DNA of 36,868 bases, taken from contig WHTR01000024.1 of the NCBI GenBank assembly GCA_009377635.1, forward strand, positions 1 to 36,868, read 5' to 3'. Below the pieces are notes generated by a model. That model was given only the letters and a program-made list of their open reading frames with translations. It did no database searches and had not been told where the DNA came from. Origin of the DNA: Chloroflexota bacterium. GTDB taxonomy: Bacteria > Chloroflexota > UBA6077 > SHYK01. This document shows positions 21,313 through 29,627 of the stretch, piece after piece. The translations under genes and the position numbers were made by a program. The stretch's first letter is position 1. Every line of letters begins with the position of its first letter.

Positions 21313-23070
21313 GTGAGCCAGCAAGATCAAAGCAGCGCACAGCCGACGAACCCGCAGCCCGGCACGGACCATGAGCACGGCCACTGGGGCGCGCATGACC
21401 ACGCCGAAGGCATGTACGGGCACATCCACGACCCTGAACACGACGACTTCTTCCATTCCCACCCGGGCGAGCCCGAGATGATCGCCCTCACCCCGGAGGA
21501 GGCGGGCAACCGGATCACGCTGACCAGCGTCGGCATCGACGTCGGGTCCTCCACCTCCCACCTCATGTTCTCCCGCCTCGTGCTGGAGCGACAGGGCCTC
21601 GCCCTCTCGAGCCGCTTCGTCGTCGTGGACCGCAGCATCGTCTTCAAGTCGCCGATCCTCCTCACGCCATACGTCGACGAGACGACCATCGACACCGAGG
21701 AGCTGTCGAGATTCATCGAGGGCGTTTACAAGGACGCCGAGATGAGCACGGCCGACGTCCAGACGGGCGCAACGATCTTCACCGGTGAGGCTGCGAAGAA
21801 GAACAACGCGGAGGCGATCGCGGCGCTGTTCGCCGAGCAGGCCGGCAAGTTCGTGTGCGCGACGGCCGGGCCCAATCTCGAGGCGGTCATGGCAGCGTAC
21901 GGGTCGGGCGCGTGCGCGCGCTCGGGCCCCCGGGACGGCGAACCCAGGACGGTGATGAACATCGACATGGGCGGTGGCACGGCCAAGTTCGCCATCTGCC
22001 GAGCCGGCGAGGTCCTCGAGACGGCAGCGATGAACGTGGGGGCGCGCCTGGTGGCGATGGACGCGGCGGGCCGGATCACGCGTATCGAGGCCGCCGGCCA
22101 GCTCATCGCCGACGAGCTGGGGATCTCGCTTGAGATCGGCGAACCGCTCCGCCAGGAGCATCAGCAGGCGATGGCTGACCTGCTGGCCGAGTGCCTCTAC
22201 AACGTTGCCGAGCGGCGCCGTCTGGGGCGCCTCGCCGACATTCTCATGATCACCGCCCCGATTGCGTACATGGGCCCTCTCGACGCGGTGAGCTTCTCCG
22301 GGGGTGTGTCCGAGTATGTCTACGGGAATGAGACGCGGAACTTCGGTGACCTGGGCATCCTCCTGGGGTCGGCGGCCATGAGCCGCGTCGGGCGATTGGG
22401 CGTTCCCGTTGACCAGGCCGAGCAGACGATCCGGGCCACGGTGATCGGGGCCGGGCAGTACACACTCCAGGTAAGCGGCAGCACGATCCACGTGTCGAAG
22501 CCGGCGCTGCTGCCCCATCGGAACCTCCAGGTCGTCGCCCCCGTCATGCCCGGGGACGGCGAGTACTCGGTGGAATCGGTTCGACAGTCGATCGAGCAGG
22601 GGATGCAGCGCCTCGACGTCGTTGAGGGGGACCAGGACATCGCCCTCGCGTTCAAATGGCGGATGGAGCCGTCCTATCAGCACGTCAAGACGCTGGCGGA
22701 GGGAATTGCCCGGGCGCTCCCCAACACCATTGCGTCCACGCAGCCTCTCACCCTCGTCTTCGACTCGGATATCGGCGGAGCCGTGGGCAACATGCTCACG
22801 CGAGAGGTGATCCCAGGCCACGACCTCGTCTCCATCGACGAGGTGCAGCTCAACGACCTGGACTACATCGATCTCGGAGAGGAGCTAGAGGACGTCCACG
22901 CCGTGCCCGTGGTCGTGAAGTCGTTGGTGTTCACGACAGCCCGGGAGCGGCGCGCAGGCCTTGTGCCCGGGGCTCGCCCGCACCAGCACGACCATGGGCA
23001 TGACGATCATCACGACGACGACCACGACCATGATCACAGTCATGCCCATGGACATCCGCATCCTCAGTGA
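21313..23070 (+). CDS. eutA: EutA-like ethanolamine ammonia-lyase reactivase with His-rich tails
   Basis: A 585-aa protein whose core (about residues 68-555) aligns by eye with EutA, the Hsp70/actin-fold ATPase that reactivates adenosylcobalamin-dependent ethanolamine ammonia-lyase. Shared features are SVGIDVGSSTSHLMFSRL, GATIFTGEAAKKNNAEA, ATAGPNLEAVMAAYGSGA, NIDMGGGTAKFA, LSGG-like VSFSGGVSEY and ATVIGAGQYTLQVSGSTI. Two additions are unusual: an N-terminal segment with 10 His between residues 20 and 50, and a C-terminal 29-residue tail with 13 His alternating with Asp/Gly. Such tails occur on nickel, zinc and cobalt chaperones. There is no EutB, EutC or microcompartment gene here. GTG start with GAGGGAAAG before it. 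It may store or deliver metal, or serve another B12 enzyme. Confidence 0.85.
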   Translation: MSQQDQSSAQPTNPQPGTDHEHGHWGAHDHAEGMYGHIHDPEHDDFFHSHPGEPEMIALTPEEAGNRITLTSVGIDVGSSTSHLMFSRLVLERQGLALSSRFVVVDRSIVFKSPILLTPYVDETTIDTEELSRFIEGVYKDAEMSTADVQTGATIFTGEAAKKNNAEAIAALFAEQAGKFVCATAGPNLEAVMAAYGSGACARSGPRDGEPRTVMNIDMGGGTAKFAICRAGEVLETAAMNVGARLVAMDAAGRITRIEAAGQLIADELGISLEIGEPLRQEHQQAMADLLAECLYNVAERRRLGRLADILMITAPIAYMGPLDAVSFSGGVSEYVYGNETRNFGDLGILLGSAAMSRVGRLGVPVDQAEQTIRATVIGAGQYTLQVSGSTIHVSKPALLPHRNLQVVAPVMPGDGEYSVESVRQSIEQGMQRLDVVEGDQDIALAFKWRMEPSYQHVKTLAEGIARALPNTIASTQPLTLVFDSDIGGAVGNMLTREVIPGHDLVSIDEVQLNDLDYIDLGEELEDVHAVPVVVKSLVFTTARERRAGLVPGARPHQHDHGHDDHHDDDHDHDHSHAHGHPHPQ

Positions 23071-23076
23071 GCCGAT

Positions 23077-23089
23077 TGACGTAACGTCA
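23077..23089. promoter_or_regulatory. Perfect 13-base dyad (possible operator)
   Basis: TGACGTAACGTCA is a perfect inverted repeat of six bases around a central A. It starts seven bases after the EutA-like stop codon and lies about 70 bases before the next ATG. It could be an operator for the downstream SBP operon. No clear -10 box follows at the expected distance. Confidence 0.3.
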
Positions 23090-23157
23090 TCGGGCGTCGA
23101 GGCTCATTGGAGCGCATCATCAAACCGAGATGGACAGGCGTACACCGGAGGTGGGAG

Positions 23158-24873
23158 ATGAGTCCCTGGAAGAAGGTGTTGGTCTCCGCGTTAACGGCCA
23201 CGATCCTGCTCGCGGCGTGCGCGCCCGGACCCGCCACGCCCGGAGGCCAGGGCACCGACGACGGTACATCGGCGTCGACCGGCCCCAAGCGGGTGACCGC
23301 CGCGATCCAGGGCGATCCGCACACCCTCTACCAGAAGCTGAACCCGGCCTCGCGGGTCCGCGGGATCGATGCGCTCGAGCAGCTCGTGGCAGCTGGGCTG
23401 ACGACGCCGGACCCGGGCGGTGGGCTGCGTCCCCAGCTCGCGGTGGCGGTCCCCTCCCTCGAGAACGACCAGTGGAAGCTCCTCCCTGACGGCCGGATGG
23501 AGACGTCCTGGACCATCAGAGACGGCGTCCAGTGGCACGACGGGACGCCCTTCACCGCAGAGGACCTCGTGTTCACGATGACCGTGGTTCGAGATAAGGA
23601 CCTGCCAGTCTTCGGGGACTTCGCCTACGACCTCATCGACCGGGTCGAGGCGCGGGACAGCCGCACCGTCGTCGTGCACTGGGCGGAGCCTTTCAACGAG
23701 GCAGACTCGCTGTTCAGCTACCGGCGCGCCGTTCCTATTCCACGCCACCTGCTCGAGCAGGCGTATTCCGAAGAGAAGGCAACATTCACCGATCACCCGT
23801 ACTGGAGCAACCAGTTCGTGGGAAACGGCCCCTTCAGGCTCGACGACTGGGAGCTCGGAAGCCACCTCGTCTTCCGTGCCACCGACAGCTATGTCCTCGG
23901 CCGACCGAAGATCGACGAGATCGAGGTGCGATTTATCGAAGACGCGAGCACCTTGGTGTCCAACCTCCTCGCGGGCTCCGTGGAGCTGACGATGGGACGG
24001 AGCCTTGCTGGCGAGCAGGCGATGCAGGCGCGCGACCAGTGGAGCGATGGCCGCATGGACCTGTCGTTCGAGAACTGGATCGCCCTCTACCCACAGTTCA
24101 TCGGCGCCAGTCCCGCGATCGTAGGTGACGTCCGATTCCGGCGGGCGCTGCTCCACGCGATCGACCGCCAGGAGCAGGTCGACGTTCTCATGGGTGGCAC
24201 GAGCGCAGTCGCGAACAGCTTCATGAATCCCAACCAGGCCGAGTATCGGGAGATCGAGGAGCGCAGCGTCGTCCGCTACGAGTACGATCCGCGGAAGGCG
24301 GCCCAGATGCTCGAAGGGCTCGGTAACACGAGGGGCCCGGACGGCATCCTGCGCGACGCGACGAATCAACCGCTGTCGTTGGAGATCCGGACGACAGCGG
24401 GGGACGACCTCCGCGAGAAGATGCTGTTCTCCATCAATGACGATCTCCAGCAGGTCGGAGTAACGGTGGACCCGGTGATCATCCCACGACAACGCGCGTC
24501 GGATCAGGAGTATCGCGCGACGTTCCCGGCCTTCGAGCTGACACGCAACCCGAACGACGTCCGCGGGATGCGGAGCATCCACAGCCGCAACACGGCGCTG
24601 CCCGAGAACAACTTCCGGGTGACGGGGAACCGCACCCGCTACGTCAACCCCGACTTCGACGGCCTCATCGACCGATTTTTCATGACCATCCCCAAGCAGG
24701 AGCGCCTCCCGATCCTAGGCCAGATCCTGCATCACCTCTCCGACCAGGCCGTCATCATGGGCATCCTCTACAACACGTCGCCAACCCTGCTGAGCAATCG
24801 GTTGATCAACGTTGGAGCGGGAGGCCTCGGCGCTACCCAGGCCTGGAACGCTCACGAGTGGGACGTCCTGTGA
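23158..24873 (+). CDS. Oligopeptide-type ABC transporter substrate-binding lipoprotein (SBP_bac_5)
   Basis: A 571-aa lipoprotein: Lys-Lys n-region, hydrophobic ALTATILLAAC with the lipid-modified Cys21, then a family 5 solute-binding domain with WTIRDGVQWHDGTPFTAEDLVFT. ATG 23158 follows GGAGGTGGGAG; the track's 23107 start is spurious. It is the closest paralogue in the window of the protein at 4042-5742, sharing the tail motif AHEWD and the FRVTGNRTRY-like segment. The next gene starts 20 bases downstream and encodes a different type of binding protein, so one transcript carries two solute-binding proteins and no permease. Ligand unknown. Confidence 0.93.
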   Translation: MSPWKKVLVSALTATILLAACAPGPATPGGQGTDDGTSASTGPKRVTAAIQGDPHTLYQKLNPASRVRGIDALEQLVAAGLTTPDPGGGLRPQLAVAVPSLENDQWKLLPDGRMETSWTIRDGVQWHDGTPFTAEDLVFTMTVVRDKDLPVFGDFAYDLIDRVEARDSRTVVVHWAEPFNEADSLFSYRRAVPIPRHLLEQAYSEEKATFTDHPYWSNQFVGNGPFRLDDWELGSHLVFRATDSYVLGRPKIDEIEVRFIEDASTLVSNLLAGSVELTMGRSLAGEQAMQARDQWSDGRMDLSFENWIALYPQFIGASPAIVGDVRFRRALLHAIDRQEQVDVLMGGTSAVANSFMNPNQAEYREIEERSVVRYEYDPRKAAQMLEGLGNTRGPDGILRDATNQPLSLEIRTTAGDDLREKMLFSINDDLQQVGVTVDPVIIPRQRASDQEYRATFPAFELTRNPNDVRGMRSIHSRNTALPENNFRVTGNRTRYVNPDFDGLIDRFFMTIPKQERLPILGQILHHLSDQAVIMGILYNTSPTLLSNRLINVGAGGLGATQAWNAHEWDVL

Positions 24874-24893
24874 GACGGATCGGGAGAAGTGGC

Positions 24894-26171
24894 ATGAGCA
24901 GGTTTGCCAGGGCAACGTTGATCAGCGTCCCCCCAACAAAAAAGACGCCTGGGGCAGTATTGCTTCGCGGTCTCGTCGTCCTGCTGACGGTCAGCTTCGT
25001 TGCTGCTGCGTGCGCTCCAGGAGGCGCCCCGTCGGGGGAGACAATCAAGGTGGTGTCGAGCATGCCACGGATCGGCGCCACGAAAGGGCTGACGGATTCC
25101 ATCTCGAACGGCATCAAGATGGCCATTGAAGAGAACGGCAGCCGAGTCGGAAACTTGACCGTCAGATACGAAGACTGGGACGACGCCACGGCGGCCAAGG
25201 GGAACTGGGATGCCGCGACTGAGGCTGCGAACGCCAACCGAGCCGTCAACGACCCCGAGGTCGTGGCCTACCTCGCCACGTTCAACTCCGGCGCCGCCGC
25301 CGTTGCGATCCCGATCCTCTGCAGGGCGAATGTCGTCATGATCTCCCCCGGCAACACGTACCCGGGCCTTACGAAGGCCGTTCCGGGCGCGACAGAGCAG
25401 GGGGAGCCGGAGAAGTACTACGAGGGGTGCGATCGGAACTACGCGCGCGTGATCCCGACCGATGACATACAGGCAGCGGCCGCTGCAAACTGGACTAGGG
25501 AGATCGGTGCGAGACGAGTATACGTTTTGGACGACACCGAGCTATATGGACGGGGCATCGCTGTGTTGTACGCGGAGGCCGCCCGGCGGGTCGGTCTCGA
25601 GGTCGTCGGCGGTCCGGATGGCATCGACCCCAAGGCGTCTGATTACCGAGCTCTGGCCGAGCGCATTCGCGCCACGAATCCGGACCTCGTCTACTTCGGG
25701 GGGGTCACGGCGAACAACGCCGGTAAGCTCGTTCAGGATCTCAAGGCAGCCATGCCGAACCTGAAGTTTATGGCGCCCGACGGGGTCTACGATCAGGCGT
25801 TCATCGATTCCGCCGGCCGTGCGGGAGAGGACTCGTACCTCACGTTCGGTGGAATGCCCGCCCCCAAGCTGACGGGCAAAGGCGCGCAGTTCTACACGCG
25901 GTACAAGGACACCTACGGCATCGAACCCGAGTCATACGCGGCATATGGCTATGAAGCCGCGAAGGCGGCCCTCGCAGCCGTCGAGCGGGCTGGCAGCGCC
26001 GACCGCGCCGCCATTCGAGATGCCGTGTTCGCGACCCGGGACTTCGATGGTGTCCTCGGCCGGTGGAGCTTCGACCAGAACGGGGACACGACGCTCACCA
26101 CGATGAGCGGCCGCCAGGTCAAAGGCGGCGCATATGACGAAGCGAACGCCACGATCCTTCAAGCACAGTAG
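24894..26171 (+). CDS. LivJ-type ABC transporter substrate-binding lipoprotein (Peripla_BP_6)
   Basis: A 425-aa exported protein with a long N-terminal lipoprotein signal (VLLRGLVVLLTVSFVAAAC, Cys40) and a type-1 periplasmic binding fold: IKVVSSMPRIGATKGLTDSISNGIKMAIEE, FNSGAAAVAIPILCRANVVMISPGNTYPGL, ARRVYVLDDTELYGRG and YAAYGYEAAKAALAAVERAG. This family binds branched-chain amino acids, amides, urea or aromatic acids. Start ATG 24894 has GGGAGAAG upstream. It lies 20 bases after the oligopeptide-type SBP, so they are probably cotranscribed. LivHMGF permease and ATPase genes are absent from the window. Confidence 0.93.
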   Translation: MSRFARATLISVPPTKKTPGAVLLRGLVVLLTVSFVAAACAPGGAPSGETIKVVSSMPRIGATKGLTDSISNGIKMAIEENGSRVGNLTVRYEDWDDATAAKGNWDAATEAANANRAVNDPEVVAYLATFNSGAAAVAIPILCRANVVMISPGNTYPGLTKAVPGATEQGEPEKYYEGCDRNYARVIPTDDIQAAAAANWTREIGARRVYVLDDTELYGRGIAVLYAEAARRVGLEVVGGPDGIDPKASDYRALAERIRATNPDLVYFGGVTANNAGKLVQDLKAAMPNLKFMAPDGVYDQAFIDSAGRAGEDSYLTFGGMPAPKLTGKGAQFYTRYKDTYGIEPESYAAYGYEAAKAALAAVERAGSADRAAIRDAVFATRDFDGVLGRWSFDQNGDTTLTTMSGRQVKGGAYDEANATILQAQ

Positions 26172-26530
26172 TCCGTTACACCCCCGCGCGGCGTCGGGCA
26201 CACCCTCCTCACCTCCCTCGAGTGCGGCGCCCGAACACGTCGCACAGGATAACAAGTCGACTGCACCTACGGACTGTCCCGTTTCACCGCCGGGAGATCC
26301 GTCGACCGCGTGAGACGGTCGCGGGATGACCTCTTGACCTGCCTCGAGACGTCCTCGACGCCGAGGTGGTGGTCACCGTGCTCCACAAGCGGGTACAATG
26401 GCCGCTGTTCTTAGCCTTTTCTTAGAATTTACTTCATTTAGATGTCTGCCCACCGTGGCGGGCAATCTCTGCGAGCGGCTGTCGCATTCGAATCCGCTGG
26501 GTCAGCCCGCACCCGGGTCGAGGAGGGACT
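26172..26530. other. 359-base intergenic region
   Basis: It holds a short hairpin (CGACCG at 26303-26308 with CGGTCG at 26316-26321, no T-run), a TACAAT -10-like box at 26394-26399 without a clear -35, and an AT-rich patch (about 26405-26445, including TTTTCTTAGAATTTACTTC) that is unusual for this DNA. I take it as the 3' end of the SBP operon followed by the promoter region of the large membrane-protein gene. No gene is seen. Confidence 0.5.
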
Positions 26531-29500
26531 CTGATCGCCCGGTTCGTTCCGCTTCGACCCCGGGCCCTTGCGACCGGCGCTGTCCTCGTCAGCGCGAGTC
26601 TCCTGTTCCACTTGCCTGCATGGGCATTCGGGCTGATCCCCATGGCGGACGACGTCGAAACATTTTACTTCCCCATCCTCGTGGCCACCTCCGAGGCACT
26701 CGCGCAGGGGCGGCTCGTGCTTTGGACACCGAGTATGTTCGCTGGGTATCCGCTGTTCGCCGACGGCGAGGCGGGGATGCTATATCCCATCCACCTCCTC
26801 CTCCTGCCGTGGCTTGCGCCCGAGGCGAGCCTGGTTGTCCTGCGGATCATCCACAGCGTACTCGCAAGCGCGTTCATGTACGTCCTGCTCCGCACCCTGG
26901 GCATGGGCCGGACGGGGAGCATCGCGGGCGGGATGACATACGCGTACTGCGGCTTTGTCGCGGGCCAGATCGTCCATACCAACGTGTACCAGGCGCTCGT
27001 GTGGCTCCCGCTCCAGCTCGCCCTCGTGGAACGTGCCTTTCGCTCAACGGGCGGCGAGCGATGGCGATTTGCCGTCTTCGCGGGCTCAGCCGTCGGCGTA
27101 CAGAGTCTCGCCGTACACATGCAGGTCACGATGATGAGCGGCGCCACGGTCGCGGCTTTCGTCGTGTACCGCGTCTTGGTCGGCGCAGAGCGTGGAGAGC
27201 ATCGAGCAGAAGGTCTCGCCGCCCGCCGAGGCTCCCGCATCAGGCTGGTTTTCAGTCTTCTCCGTCGATGCGCCGTAGGAGCGGGCATACTGGGGATTGC
27301 AGGAGCCGTTGGCATCGGGCTGAGCGCCGTTCAGCTTCTGCCGCTGTACGAGCTGGGCCAGGAGAACTGGCGAAGTCGCGGCCTGGCGCCCGCACTCGCC
27401 GCAACGAACAGCATCTGGCCCGGAGACGTCGTCACCTTGCTCCTTCCCAGGATATACGACACCGCGCACGGGGGCTACTGGGGCTTGGGAATCAAATGGG
27501 AGACCACCGTGTACGTTGGCGTCCTCCCATTGGTCCTCGCCCTGGTGGGGCTCGTCGTCGGGTGCGGATACCACCGTTTTTTCTTTGGACTACTCGCTGG
27601 CGGCTCGCTCGCTGTGGCGATGGGCCCATACGCCCCAGTCGACCTCTGGCGCGCCCTCCACGAGCTACCTGGCTTCGAGGTGCTTCGGTCGCCGGGCCGA
27701 TTCTCTTTGCCCTTCTCGTTGGCCATGGCGGGCCTTGCCGGCTACGGCGTCGACTGGCTTTCCCGCCGGTCAAGGCCGGATATACGAAAGGCGACCCCCA
27801 CGGTCGCGCTGGGAACCCTGTTGGTCATTGGTCTGGCCTATGGACTCGAACGGGCGGACGACGAGGTCCTCAGACTGTCTCTGAATAGCCCCGCACTGTT
27901 CACGAGGTACCTTGACTTGCCGGATATCCCGACGAGCGTCGACGGCGCCCCGCTGACAGCCGAGCGGATCGGTCGGCTCGCGGCCGAGGGTCTGTCGGTG
28001 ACGAACCCGGCCACCGCATGGCAGATCGCCCTGATGCTCGCGTCGACTCTCGCGCTCGCCACGTGGTTTCTCGGACGCCGGTTTCACGGCGCTGCCAGCG
28101 TCGTAACGGTGGGCCTCATCTTCGTCGACCTGTCGGTCGTCGGGTTGACATTCCATCCACTCGGACGGATCGCGGACCTGCGCCCCGAGATCCCACCGCT
28201 CCTGCTCCCGACTGGCGACGAGGTGTTCCGGATCTACACCGATCCGTCGACCGATTCGACCGAGAAGAAGCTCGGCTGGGCCGAGCCGAACCGGTTGCTC
28301 GTGGCCGGCTTGGACGAGGCCAACGGCTATTCGTCCATCCAGCCGAACCGACACATCGACTACATTGGAGCCACGGAGTACACGGGCGAGCAGATGTTCG
28401 ACCTTCTGAATGCGCGCTACGTGGTCCGAAGGAACACGCCGGAATCACTCATCGACCACGGCTCGACCGGCTTCGATCCCGAGCAGCCGCTATTCAGCGG
28501 TAAGTCGGGCACACCGGGCGCAGGCGGGACGCTGCTGCCCGATGGGCGCCCCGTGCGGGCCGACGAGGTTCGCGTGATCGCCCGCCTCTGGGATGCGATG
28601 AACCTCCCCGACGAGACACCGGTCGCGCGCATCTCCCTGGAGGCTCCCGACGGCACAACCCACACGCTGGAGCTCCTCGCCGGCCGCGACGTATCTGACG
28701 CGCGGCTGGACGTTCCGGGCGCGCCCGCGGCGAAGCACGACCGCGCGCCAGTAGCATTCACGTATGAATCCACGGACTTCGGAGGAGGCCGCCCTGGCGA
28801 GCATCTCTCCTTCGCCGCGCTCTCAACCGAGGCGCCGATGACGGTGAGCCGTGTCACGATCGAGACGACCGCGCCAACCGGCGGATTGGAGATCTACGGC
28901 GTGGCGCTGACGGACTCGGAGACGAAAGAGGTGACCCAGGCCCGGGACAAGCGCGAATACCGCCTCGTGTATCAGGATGCGAAGGTCCGCATCTACCGGA
29001 ACCGAGATGCCCTGCCGCGCGCATTCCTTGTCGGGACTGGAACAATCGTGCCAGCCGGGCGCCAGGCGCTCACGCTGATCAGCGAGGGTCCGTTCGACCC
29101 GCAAACAACGGCGCTCCTCGAAGACCCGATCCCCACGGGCGTACACATCCCTCGGTCGGTGGAGGGGACCCGATTCGCCGACGCGACCGACGCACCGGGC
29201 AGCGTCCACGTCACCTCCTACGACGGCGAACGGGTCGTGATCGACGTAGCAGCAGAGCGAGACGCGATCTTGGTCCTCACCGACCGCTACTCCCCTGGCT
29301 GGGTTGCGCGTATCGACGGCCAGGGGGCGCCGGTGCTCCGGGCCGATTATCTGTTCCGGGGCGTGGTCGTGCCCGCCGGCCGCCACACCGTCACGTTCAC
29401 GTACGAGCCTGTATCCGTCAAGGTCGGCGCGGTAATGACGATCGCGGCGGCGTGCGTCATCGGATTCACGGCTGTCCTCCACGGGCTAGCGCGAGCACGC

Positions 29501-29545
29501 AAGCCAAGGAATCAGCCGCGAGGCTTGACGGACCGTCGGCCCTGA
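26531..29545 (+). CDS. YfhO-like polytopic membrane protein (GT-C-type glycosyltransferase superfamily)
   Basis: A protein of about 1,000 residues. After the first helix comes the acidic extracytoplasmic loop MADDVETFYFPILVATSEALAQGRLVLWTPSMFAGYPLFADGEAGMLYP, typical of the YfhO family and the GT-C superfamily. Many helices follow to about residue 520, then a large soluble C-terminal region ending YSPGWVARIDGQGAPVLRADYLFRGVVVPAGRHTVTFTYEP and a last helix. YfhO proteins are implicated in polymer glycosylation at the cell surface. The track's TTG start (26612) cuts through helix 1 and has no ribosome site. Reading upstream in frame gives an Arg-rich n-region and a full helix (RALATGAVLVSASLLFHLPAWAF). 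The only candidate there is CTG 26531, four bases after AGGAGG. Family call fairly sure; start inferred. Confidence 0.82.
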   Translation: MIARFVPLRPRALATGAVLVSASLLFHLPAWAFGLIPMADDVETFYFPILVATSEALAQGRLVLWTPSMFAGYPLFADGEAGMLYPIHLLLLPWLAPEASLVVLRIIHSVLASAFMYVLLRTLGMGRTGSIAGGMTYAYCGFVAGQIVHTNVYQALVWLPLQLALVERAFRSTGGERWRFAVFAGSAVGVQSLAVHMQVTMMSGATVAAFVVYRVLVGAERGEHRAEGLAARRGSRIRLVFSLLRRCAVGAGILGIAGAVGIGLSAVQLLPLYELGQENWRSRGLAPALAATNSIWPGDVVTLLLPRIYDTAHGGYWGLGIKWETTVYVGVLPLVLALVGLVVGCGYHRFFFGLLAGGSLAVAMGPYAPVDLWRALHELPGFEVLRSPGRFSLPFSLAMAGLAGYGVDWLSRRSRPDIRKATPTVALGTLLVIGLAYGLERADDEVLRLSLNSPALFTRYLDLPDIPTSVDGAPLTAERIGRLAAEGLSVTNPATAWQIALMLASTLALATWFLGRRFHGAASVVTVGLIFVDLSVVGLTFHPLGRIADLRPEIPPLLLPTGDEVFRIYTDPSTDSTEKKLGWAEPNRLLVAGLDEANGYSSIQPNRHIDYIGATEYTGEQMFDLLNARYVVRRNTPESLIDHGSTGFDPEQPLFSGKSGTPGAGGTLLPDGRPVRADEVRVIARLWDAMNLPDETPVARISLEAPDGTTHTLELLAGRDVSDARLDVPGAPAAKHDRAPVAFTYESTDFGGGRPGEHLSFAALSTEAPMTVSRVTIETTAPTGGLEIYGVALTDSETKEVTQARDKREYRLVYQDAKVRIYRNRDALPRAFLVGTGTIVPAGRQALTLISEGPFDPQTTALLEDPIPTGVHIPRSVEGTRFADATDAPGSVHVTSYDGERVVIDVAAERDAILVLTDRYSPGWVARIDGQGAPVLRADYLFRGVVVPAGRHTVTFTYEPVSVKVGAVMTIAAACVIGFTAVLHGLARARKPRNQPRGLTDRRP

Positions 29546-29557
29546 TCGTGGACAGGT

Positions 29558-29574
29558 GCAGACCGGAAATCTGC
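29558..29574. terminator. Small hairpin between convergent genes
   Basis: GCAGA and TCTGC pair around CCGGAAA in the 82-base gap between the YfhO-like gene and the convergent aldo/keto reductase gene. The stem is short and no T-run follows on either strand, so it is a poor terminator candidate. Confidence 0.2.
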
Positions 29575-29627
29575 GCGCCTACGACTGTGCTCGCCCTTTT
29601 AGTCCCCATGACAGTTCCGTCGACCTG

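Noticed and set aside
22981-23067. Short tandem CAC/GAC-like repeats that could be taken for a DNA repeat array
   Set aside because: They are the codons of the His/Asp-rich tail of the EutA-like protein, in frame up to the stop.
26240-26296. Possible third copy of the 48-bp element before the YfhO-like gene
   Set aside because: CGCACAG and TGCACCTACGGA resemble parts of it, but alignment needs several gaps and the GCACA/TGTGC dyad is absent, so chance similarity is as likely.
26398-27888. 496-aa plus-strand ORF in another frame of the YfhO-like gene
   Set aside because: Arg/Pro-rich shadow translation of a GC-rich gene, with no helices or motifs.
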